From the IMG/VR virus record IMGVR_UViG_3300044998_000560, positions 1 to 59,154 of that record: a stretch of DNA of 59,154 bases; one strand, written 5' to 3'. Below, piece after piece: positions 53,501 to 59,154 of the stretch. The notes under the pieces were generated by a model. The model made no database searches. It had not been told where the DNA came from and saw only the letters and a program-made list of their open reading frames with translations. The first letter of the stretch is position 1. Each line of letters opens with the position of its first letter. Position numbers and translations under genes: made by a program. The stretch comes from a virus.

Positions 53501-54526
53501 ATGAGTTTAACATCTGATAGAAAAGTGGTTCCTATTCCAAAAGACTCCACCAAAAATTCCGCCGAATCGTTTGCACATTCGGATTTCGCCAAAGGAATTT
53601 CGTATGTTCCGGAGATTGATCCAACATTCATACCTTATGGGGATTATGAAGAGTATAAGTCCATTATCGAAAGCAAGAATTTTTTTCCATTTCAAATTTT
53701 TGGACTTTCTGGTTGCGGGAAAACATTTCCAATCGAACAAGCTTGCGCCATCACAAAGCGGGAATTGGTTCGTGTTCCTATCTCCATCGAAACGGATGAA
53801 GATCGTTTAATTGGTCACTATGTTTTGGAAAACGGAGAAACCAAATTTCAGTATGGACCTGTGGTCATTGCAATGATCCGGGGTGCTGTTTGTTTGTTGG
53901 ATGAATTTGACAAGGCGGGTCCGAAGCTTATGTGCCTTCAGCCCGTTTTGGAAGGAAAACCTCTACTCATTAAACAGACGAATGAATTAATTCATCCGAA
54001 AGAAGGATTTACTATTTGTACTACCGCTAATACAAAAGGTACCAGTGATGAGACCGGAAAATATATTACATCCAATTTGATGGATGAGGCTCTCCTAGAG
54101 AGGTTTGTGTTACTCTATGAAGCTGATTTTCCTCCCGAGGAAACAGAAAAGAATATCATTTTAAGAATGATTAGTAAATATGGTCTTGATCCAAAGGAAC
54201 ATAAAACTTTTGCCAAATGTTTGGCAAAATGGGCTCAACAAATACGGATGACGTATAGGCAGGGAGAAAGTATGGATGTTATCTCCACGCGCCGTATTGG
54301 TCATATTGTAGCAACATATGCTTTAGTTACTGGTGGAAAAGACCGTTTGGGGGCGATCAAGCGTTGTTTGAACCGGTTTTCACCTGAGGTTGCCGAGGCA
54401 TGGGCCACCGCTTATCGGGCAATTGACGCAGAATGTATCCCGAAAGGAAGCATTGATTCGAAAAATGTTGTTGATCTCGGAAAACAAGCATTTAATCAGA
54501 GGAATCAAAACTTCAAACCTTGGTAG
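53501..54526 (+). CDS. MoxR/CobS-type AAA+ ATPase
   Basis: A 341-residue AAA+ protein. Walker A is FGLSGCGKTFPIEQ (about residues 67-80) and Walker B is VCLLDEFDKAGP (about residues 130-141). A sensor-like CTTANTKGTSDETGKY and the LLERFVLLYEADF (arginine-finger side) segment follow, with a C-terminal lid domain. The closest kinds are CobS and MoxR ATPases, which act with VWA partners to insert metals or remodel complexes. Cyanophages carry similar cobS genes. The divergent VWA gene supports a working pair; the target in infection is unknown. It has its own strong promoter and terminator. Confidence 0.85.
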   Translation: MSLTSDRKVVPIPKDSTKNSAESFAHSDFAKGISYVPEIDPTFIPYGDYEEYKSIIESKNFFPFQIFGLSGCGKTFPIEQACAITKRELVRVPISIETDEDRLIGHYVLENGETKFQYGPVVIAMIRGAVCLLDEFDKAGPKLMCLQPVLEGKPLLIKQTNELIHPKEGFTICTTANTKGTSDETGKYITSNLMDEALLERFVLLYEADFPPEETEKNIILRMISKYGLDPKEHKTFAKCLAKWAQQIRMTYRQGESMDVISTRRIGHIVATYALVTGGKDRLGAIKRCLNRFSPEVAEAWATAYRAIDAECIPKGSIDSKNVVDLGKQAFNQRNQNFKPW

Positions 54527-54585
54527 AAAATTACGACAAAAATGGAGAAACAAAACATCATTACATTAAAATGAATCATGTATAA

Positions 54586-54630
54586 TGGGAGTATCTTTTT
54601 TTACATAAAATACTCCCAGCATTTTTTTTC
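54586..54630 (+). terminator. intrinsic terminator after the MoxR gene
   Basis: TGGGAGTAT (54586-54594) pairs with ATACTCCCA (54610-54618) over a 15-base A/T loop, followed by GC and eight T. It isolates the MoxR transcript from the replication operon. Confidence 0.8.
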
Positions 54631-54655
54631 TGTTTTTTTTTTTTGTTTTGAAAAT

Positions 54656-54684
54656 TTGACAAATTAAATTATTATTAGTATAAT
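54656..54684 (+). promoter_or_regulatory. consensus sigma70 promoter for the replication operon
   Basis: TTGACA (54656-54661), 17 bases, TATAAT (54679-54684): a perfect consensus at both boxes. The start is predicted near 54691, with AGAGGAAAG as ribosome site for the gene at 54703. Confidence 0.92.
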
Positions 54685-54702
54685 AGAATAAAGAGGAAAG
54701 AT

Positions 54703-54978
54703 ATGGAAGAAAAGGGACATAAGTATAAGGAAATCGAAACACTCAAAGAAATTGAGGAATATATCATCAAAACATATGCGGAGCACTATGTTGGTAATAA
54801 AGGTATTCAAGTGATGGATTTGCTATTAGCAAACGAGCCCACGGGTTTAGAATATGCTCGTGGTAATGTAGTAAAATATGTCATGAGATATGGGAAAAAG
54901 GGAGGTTATGAGCGGAAAGATTTATTGAAAGCAGCACATTATCTCCTTTTTATGCTCTATAACGATTCTACATTATAA
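54703..54978 (+). CDS. DUF3310-type nucleotide kinase-like protein
   Basis: A 91-residue protein with the DUF3310 pattern: IQVMDLLLANEPTGLEYARG, then NVVKYVMRYGKKGGYERKDL and LKAAHYLLFMLYN. The family includes T7 gp1.7, reported as a nucleotide kinase, but the short form here contains mainly the conserved helical core. A role in nucleotide metabolism is a family inference. It is the first gene of the operon that continues with the sliding clamp. Confidence 0.65.
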   Translation: MEEKGHKYKEIETLKEIEEYIIKTYAEHYVGNKGIQVMDLLLANEPTGLEYARGNVVKYVMRYGKKGGYERKDLLKAAHYLLFMLYNDSTL

Positions 54979-54990
54979 AGGAGAAAATGG

Positions 54991-55653
54991 ATGAAATTAA
55001 GTAAAACAACATTAGATGTATTGAAAAATTTTAGCGAAATTAATTCCGGTTTGTTGATTGAAGCGGGAAATGTGGTAAGAACAAAGCACCCATCCGACAC
55101 AATTCATGCCATATATACCTCAGAAGAAGAATTCCCAAATAGAGTAGCAATCTACGATCTTAATATTTTCTTGGGTGTGATTTCTGTATTTGATTCACCA
55201 AATTTCGATTTTCGGAAAGAATGTGTTGTTATTTCCGAAGAGTATGATCCTGAATCAGAGAATACAATTTTATATTGTAAACCGGAATTTATTGTTTCGG
55301 CTAACAAAATCAACCCTCCTCCATTTGAAATTTGTTTTGAATTGGAAAAAGATGTTTTTGGAAAAATTGATAAACTTGCTAGAATCCAAGAGTTAGATTC
55401 TTATATTTTTGAAGGGAAAGATGGGAAGTTATTTTTGCGTGTTGGAAAGGAAAAGAATTCCGAATCGAATTCCTTTGTCATGAAAATTGGTGATAATACT
55501 TACGGTAAGGATTTTCGTTGTATATTTTCAACAGAAAACTTTTTATTTTTACCCGGTCATTATACAGTATCCATTTCGACAAAGAGAATTGCTAAATTTT
55601 CACATAAAGATGTGGCATTAGAGTATTATGTGATGGCGAAATTTGATAAATAA
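54991..55653 (+). CDS. 45: gp45-like sliding clamp
   Basis: A 220-residue clamp (T4 gp45 is 228). The start MKLSKTTLDVLKNFSEINSG matches T4 (MKLSKDTTALLKNFATINSG) closely, followed by RVAIYDLNIFLGVISVFDSP (T4: VAIYDLNGFLGILSL). The C-terminal half repeats the clamp fold (FKCIFSTENFLFLPGHYTVS type). It forms a trimeric ring that tethers the polymerase and also activates late promoters together with gp55. It heads the 45-44-62-regA block as in T4. Confidence 0.94.
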   Translation: MKLSKTTLDVLKNFSEINSGLLIEAGNVVRTKHPSDTIHAIYTSEEEFPNRVAIYDLNIFLGVISVFDSPNFDFRKECVVISEEYDPESENTILYCKPEFIVSANKINPPPFEICFELEKDVFGKIDKLARIQELDSYIFEGKDGKLFLRVGKEKNSESNSFVMKIGDNTYGKDFRCIFSTENFLFLPGHYTVSISTKRIAKFSHKDVALEYYVMAKFDK

Positions 55654-55657
55654 ATTT

Positions 55658-55942
55658 ATGAAAGAACAAAAAAGAATTGCAAAGATACATTGCTATTCCT
55701 GTGGAAAAAAGAGAAATAGCGACATTTTTATCCAATCAAATGTTAAGGATGAAAATGGAAACGTACGAACACTAAAATTAAAATTACCACAGTTGTTGTA
55801 TATATTAAAGAACAAAAATTTAGAAACATCATTGCTCAGAGGTGGAGCATTTATTTCTATTTGTCCGGTTTGTAATACAGCTACTCCTTTTATGGTAAAT
55901 AAAAATAGAAAATTAACCATAATTGAAGATATGTTGATTTAA
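55658..55942 (+). CDS. zinc-ribbon protein between clamp and clamp loader
   Basis: A 94-residue protein with two Cys pairs (CYSCGKK near residue 12 and CPVCNTA near residue 72) that suit a zinc ribbon. The space between them is a Lys/Leu-rich segment (RTLKLKLPQLLYILKNKN). ATG 55658 is chosen over an upstream TTG that lies inside the gp45 gene. T4 has rpbA (an RNA polymerase-binding protein) between 45 and 46 but it lacks these features, so no equivalence is claimed. Its position implies a replication- or transcription-associated role. Confidence 0.5.
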   Translation: MKEQKRIAKIHCYSCGKKRNSDIFIQSNVKDENGNVRTLKLKLPQLLYILKNKNLETSLLRGGAFISICPVCNTATPFMVNKNRKLTIIEDMLI

Positions 55943-55962
55943 TTTAAAGAATTTGATATAAT
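55934..55962 (+). promoter_or_regulatory. sigma70 promoter at gp44, possibly leaderless
   Basis: TTGATT (55934-55939), 17 bases, TATAAT (55957-55962) with an extended -10 TG (55954-55955). Seven bases then lead to the gp44 ATG at 55970. No ribosome-binding site lies in the gap. Confidence 0.6.
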
Positions 55963-55969
55963 AATTACT

Positions 55970-56920
55970 ATGAAAATAAATGAAAATGAAAACATCTTGT
56001 GGGTAGAAAAATATCGTCCAACATATATTGACGATTGTATTCTACCCAAATCTCTTAAAGAAGTTTTTAGAGCATATCGTGATAAACAAGAATTACAAAA
56101 TATGCTTTTATCAGGACCTCCAGGAATCGGAAAAACGACCGTAGCAAAAGCGCTTTGTTTAGAAACCGATTCTCCGCACATCATAATCAACGCATCGGAA
56201 AGCGGAAATATTGATACATTAAGGACAACAATTCGAGATTTTGCTTCAACTGTTTCTTTTTCAGGAAAAAGAAAGGTAGTAATTTTGGATGAAGCAGATT
56301 ATCTAAATGCCAATTCAACGCAACCCGCGTTGCGCGGTTTTATGGAAGAATTTTCAACAAATTGTGCCTTTTTTCTAACATGTAATTTCAAAAACAAAAT
56401 TATTACTCCATTACATGGAAGAACTACAGTTATTGATTTTCGTATTGATAAAAAGGAAAAACCAGACATAGCAAAACAATTCTTCGATAGAATGATATTC
56501 ATTTTGGATAATGAAAATATTGAATATGATGTAAAGGTTCTTGAGGAATTGGTTATCAATTTTTTCCCGGATTTTCGTAGAGCAATCAATGAATTACAGA
56601 GGTATTCGCAAACCGGAAAAATAGATTCAGGTATATTAAGTTCATTATCAGAAATCCAAATTAAATCATTAATTAAACATTTAAAAGACAAAGATTGGAA
56701 GGGAATGCGTTCTTGGGTCGTACAAAATTTGGATAATGATCCTACAAGAATTTTTAGAGCGATATATGATTCAATGTATGATTATGTGAAACCATCGAGT
56801 ATTCCTCCTCTCGTTCTCATTTTAAATGATGGACAAAGGAATCACTCTTTTGTGGCCGATCCTGAAATCAATATGGTTTCCACATTAACACAGATAATGG
56901 GAGAGATAGAATTTAAATAA
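55970..56920 (+). CDS. 44: gp44-like clamp-loader large subunit
   Basis: A 316-residue AAA+ protein (T4 gp44 is 319). WVEKYRPTYIDDCILP is the clamp-loader start, SGPPGIGKT (residues 48-56) Walker A, VVILDEADYLN Walker B, and TCNFKNKIITPLHGRT sensor 1 with the SRC-like region (HGRT). Four copies with one gp62 load gp45 onto DNA. No Shine-Dalgarno sequence is found; an extended -10 promoter ends seven bases before the ATG. Confidence 0.95.
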   Translation: MKINENENILWVEKYRPTYIDDCILPKSLKEVFRAYRDKQELQNMLLSGPPGIGKTTVAKALCLETDSPHIIINASESGNIDTLRTTIRDFASTVSFSGKRKVVILDEADYLNANSTQPALRGFMEEFSTNCAFFLTCNFKNKIITPLHGRTTVIDFRIDKKEKPDIAKQFFDRMIFILDNENIEYDVKVLEELVINFFPDFRRAINELQRYSQTGKIDSGILSSLSEIQIKSLIKHLKDKDWKGMRSWVVQNLDNDPTRIFRAIYDSMYDYVKPSSIPPLVLILNDGQRNHSFVADPEINMVSTLTQIMGEIEFK

Positions 56921-56943
56921 AAATTGAAAAAGGATGATAAATT

Positions 56944-57486
56944 ATGTATAGGAATGAAATGGTAGATTTTTTTGATGATCCTGTGACGGATTATTTTAAT
57001 CCTATTCGAATGATGAATATGAAAAAAATAGATCCTTCTACATATGCTCAATTATTGGGGAAGAAAAATGAAGAATTTCAAATGAATTATTTAAGAAATG
57101 TATATGGAATTCGTGTGATACAGGAAGATAATAATTTTGCTGCTTGGGATTTTATAGTTTTGTTTGGAAGAGAATCGAGGCGTTTGAGAATACAATCAAA
57201 ATTGCGATTGTCTAAAAATATGAGAATAACAAAACGCACAATGAGAGAAGGACATGGTTCTTATAATTGTGATGACTTCGAATATCTTATGATTACAAGA
57301 AATTTGCATGATACGGAGAAAGGTATTTTATCTAGTAAAGGTATTATTTTTATTCCTTCTTATGAATTAAAAGTAAGATCAAATTCTAAAAATTTAATTA
57401 CAGATGTTCCAAAACATATAGCAGACGCATATACCGGAAAGAACATAAGAGAAATCATCACAAAAACATATAAGAATTTTGATTAA
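56944..57486 (+). CDS. PD-(D/E)XK-like putative nuclease
   Basis: A 180-residue protein inserted between the two clamp-loader genes. The segment AAWDFIVLFGRESRRLRIQSK (residues about 69-88; aspartate in WDF, then Q-x-K at the end of a strand) fits the PD-(D/E)XK nuclease core as seen in the endonuclease families with D...QVK. Further support is a basic region after it (LRLSKNMRITKRTMREGH). The fold call is moderate; no substrate can be inferred. AAAGGATGATAA precedes the ATG. A Holliday-junction resolvase or a homing-type activity are possibilities. Confidence 0.45.
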   Translation: MYRNEMVDFFDDPVTDYFNPIRMMNMKKIDPSTYAQLLGKKNEEFQMNYLRNVYGIRVIQEDNNFAAWDFIVLFGRESRRLRIQSKLRLSKNMRITKRTMREGHGSYNCDDFEYLMITRNLHDTEKGILSSKGIIFIPSYELKVRSNSKNLITDVPKHIADAYTGKNIREIITKTYKNFD

Positions 57487-57633
57487 ATTCGGATAATTTT
57501 AGTTATATATGAAAAATGAAAGAGGTTTTCTAGAAATTTATTGTTATTGAAATAAATCATCAATATTTCCAAATAGAGAAAAGTATAATAGAAGAAGTAA
57601 GAAAGGAACAAAATAATACATTGAAAGAATTTT

Positions 57634-58068
57634 ATGCCTGAATTAAAAGATTGGTTAAATAGCATAAATAAGAAAACATGTAATTTACTCGAAGATGATG
57701 AAGCCGGATTAAAAGAACAAACGTATCTACCTTTTATTATAAATCGTTGTTTATCATATTATCCAGATTTGATTTTTCTTGTAAATGAAATGAATAGCCG
57801 TGCAGAAATGGATTTCAAATTACAATATGATTTTTTATTCCATACTATTTCAAAAGCAAACCGCTTTTCACCTTGGCAAAAAAAGGAAAAAGATGAAGCC
57901 ATAGAGGCCATAAAAGAATATTATGGTTATTCGGAAAAGAAGGCGCAAGATGTGAAAAATGTAATTTCAAAAAACCAACTCACATATATATTAGAGAGGA
58001 TAAGTGAAAAAAAGATGGTTATGGAAAAACAAAAACCTCGCATTAAAAAGGAGAAGAAAGCGAAATGA
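57634..58068 (+). CDS. 62: gp62-like clamp-loader small subunit
   Basis: A 144-residue protein of the shorter marine-phage type (T4 gp62 is 187). It carries the pattern YLPFIINRCLSYYPDLIFLV, NEMNSRAEMDFKLQYDFLFH and KANRFSPWQKKEKD typical of the family. The C-terminus is Lys-rich. It completes the gp44 complex. The 147-base gap before it (57487-57633) holds only a lone TATAAT at 57584 without a -35 box. Its stop overlaps regA by four bases. Confidence 0.85.
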   Translation: MPELKDWLNSINKKTCNLLEDDEAGLKEQTYLPFIINRCLSYYPDLIFLVNEMNSRAEMDFKLQYDFLFHTISKANRFSPWQKKEKDEAIEAIKEYYGYSEKKAQDVKNVISKNQLTYILERISEKKMVMEKQKPRIKKEKKAK

Positions 58069-58520
58069 ATTATGATACATCAAATATGATTGAGGTTCTT
58101 TTAAATGACCCAGATGATTTTTTAAAGGTAAAAGAAACTTTAACAAGAATAGGAATCGCCTCAAAGAAAGAGAATACGTTATTCCAATCTTGTCATATTC
58201 TCCATAAGAGAGGAAAATATTATCTAGTACATTTTAAAGAATTATTTGCGTTGGATGGAAAAGAAACAGATTTTACAGTTTCCGATATTCAAAGAAGAAA
58301 TACAATTATTAAATTATTAGTAGAGTGGAACCTTATTACTCTTAAAGAACCAAAGGAATATCAAAAAATTTTGGAAAACCTCGCTCCGTTGAATTTAGTA
58401 AAAATTATACCACACAAAGAAAAACACAATTGGAAATTGGTAGCTAAATATTCAATCGGAAAGAAAAAGAAATCGGTTCCGGTGATAGAAGATTATGACG
58501 AAAATATGCTTTCTAATTAA
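58065..58520 (+). CDS. regA: RegA-like translational repressor
   Basis: A 151-residue protein (T4 RegA is 122). The similarity is very strong: IEVLLNDPDDFLKVKETLTR (T4: IEITLKKPEDFLKVKETLTR), LFQSCHILHKRGKYYLVHFK (T4: LYQSCHILQKKGLYYIVHFK) and HNWKLVAKYSIGKK at the end. RegA binds AU-rich sequences around the start codons of early mRNAs and competes with ribosomes. It has an extra N-terminal MNYDTSN and a C-terminal extension of ~20 residues. Coupled to gp62 by ATGA. Confidence 0.95.
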   Translation: MNYDTSNMIEVLLNDPDDFLKVKETLTRIGIASKKENTLFQSCHILHKRGKYYLVHFKELFALDGKETDFTVSDIQRRNTIIKLLVEWNLITLKEPKEYQKILENLAPLNLVKIIPHKEKHNWKLVAKYSIGKKKKSVPVIEDYDENMLSN

Positions 58521-59154
58521 TTTTTTTGCGTTTTCTCTATTTGCTCAATCACAATTAATCATAAGCATTGATGCCGGAAATATGGCACAACCTCATGGTG
58601 AATTTGTTACAGATAGAGCCTTTTCGGGTGGTGGTGTGTATAAGTTTGTTCCACCATCCCAAATTGATATTGAACTATCTACCGTCAGACACGGATCAAA
58701 TTTTTCATACAATTTTCCTTCATTACAAAACGGAAGATATTGGGTTTCCTTGAATTTTGTGGAAGTTTTTGATTGGCCGGAAGGCCGGAGAAATTTCCAT
58801 GTGAGTATTAATAATGAACGTGTTTTAACTAATTTGGATATTTCTAAAGAAGCCGGTGGATGGGCAAAAAGACTAACGAAAAATTTCTTAATTGATGTGA
58901 AAAATATGGAAGGACTTTCTATCAATTTTAGAGAAGGTCTTCGGAGTGCTATTGTTTCAAGCATTATTATATACAGATTAGAAGGAAATCAGACATCTCC
59001 CAACGATATACCACAAGATACTACAAATTGGTGTCAAGGTGCTCTTATTTTGCGCGAATCAGAAAAACAAGTAAAAATAGGACCATTTTGGAATTCAAAA
59101 AATAAATGCCATATTAATTTTGAATTGACACCTCCGGATCAATTAGACCCTCTT
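58495..59154 (+). CDS. secreted malectin-domain protein, 3' end missing
   Basis: The frame opens at ATG 58495, inside the end of regA, and stays open for 220 codons to the window edge. Residues 1-19 (TKICFLINFFAFSLFAQS) form a signal peptide. Residues about 22-165 have the malectin carbohydrate-binding pattern: SIDAGN, then FSGGGVYKF, YWVSLNFVEVFDWPEGRRNF with VSINNERVLTNLDIS, and IIIYRLEG as last strand. A new domain begins near residue 172 with CQGALILRE and a Cys. Malectin domains bind sugars. A secreted sugar-binding protein at this place could alter the host surface or belong to a surface-acting enzyme downstream. The downstream part is unseen. Confidence 0.72.
   Translation, partial: MTKICFLINFFAFSLFAQSQLIISIDAGNMAQPHGEFVTDRAFSGGGVYKFVPPSQIDIELSTVRHGSNFSYNFPSLQNGRYWVSLNFVEVFDWPEGRRNFHVSINNERVLTNLDISKEAGGWAKRLTKNFLIDVKNMEGLSINFREGLRSAIVSSIIIYRLEGNQTSPNDIPQDTTNWCQGALILRESEKQVKIGPFWNSKNKCHINFELTPPDQLDPL

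Noticed and set aside
57584-57589. TATAAT in the gap before gp62 as a promoter
   Set aside because: No recognisable -35 box; in very AT-rich DNA an isolated -10 is expected by chance.
58593-58964. 123-codon minus-strand frame at the right end
   Set aside because: The plus strand here encodes a signal peptide and malectin domain with coherent pattern; the antisense frame has no features.

Overview
The window is a contiguous piece of the genome of a T4-like myovirus (class Caudoviricetes, lytic, contractile tail). The DNA is strongly AT-rich by eye, genes are tightly packed with many 1-8 nt stop/start overlaps, and nearly all genes lie on the + strand. Gene content and order (25-6-7-8, 13-14-15, 16-17-18-19-20, 21-22-23, uvsY-uvsW, 55-47-46, 45-44-62-regA) match the T4 superfamily. 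The DUF4815 giant protein, the short clamp-loader subunit, the gp23/uvsW/gp55 neighbourhood and the CobS/CobT-like pair resemble the exo-T4 (marine/cyanophage/pelagiphage-like) branch rather than coliphage T4. The host cannot be fixed from the sequence; consensus TTGACA-17-TATAAT promoters and frequent AGGAG ribosome sites suggest an ordinary sigma70 bacterium. I saw no tRNA, CRISPR, insertion sequence or integrase, and no gene-free stretch longer than 300 bases.

Layout. 1-13916: baseplate (gp5-like spike tip, PAAR, gp25, gp6, gp7-like, gp8, DUF4815 giant). 13918-18719: small accessory virion genes, a repeat-rich 565-residue protein and a BppU-like protein. 18721-21808: neck and tail completion (gp13, a capsid-targeted basic protein, gp14, gp15). 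21828-28600: fibre/adhesin island with two duplicated gene pairs and, unexpectedly, a signal-peptidase-like (S26) protease. 28605-35204: terminase, sheath, tube, portal. 35224-38323: a prohead cluster of lysine-rich proteins sharing an EDFSLKPK motif, two of them with a T4-type capsid-targeting propeptide. 38329-41711: protease, scaffold and major capsid, closed by a strong terminator. 41900-50907: a tube-family protein, recombination (UvsY, UvsW, gp46/47), late sigma gp55, dCMP deaminase, dNTP hydrolase and a DNA methyltransferase. 50904-53297 (minus strand): VWA/HExxH protein, divergent from a MoxR-type AAA+ ATPase. 54703-59154: replication genes (DUF3310, clamp gp45, zinc ribbon, gp44, PD-(D/E)XK-like protein, gp62, RegA), ending in a secreted malectin-domain protein cut by the window edge.

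Regulation. Early or middle genes carry near-perfect sigma70 promoters (before gp55, the MoxR gene, DUF3310, uvsY and gp44). Late genes carry T4-type NATAAATA elements, which fits the presence of gp55 and gp45. At a set of genes without a Shine-Dalgarno sequence, the promoter sits so close to the ATG that transcription should begin at or within 1-2 nt of the start codon (gp25, gp8, the BppU-like gene, the tube-family gene; and, with sigma70 elements, uvsY, gp44 and the VWA gene). This predicts systematic use of leaderless mRNAs and is the most unusual signal in the window. Other strong leads are the capsid-targeted protein family with its EDFSLKPK motif and a possible frameshift in one member, the S26 protease in the fibre island, and a bidirectional terminator whose loop contains both converging stop codons.
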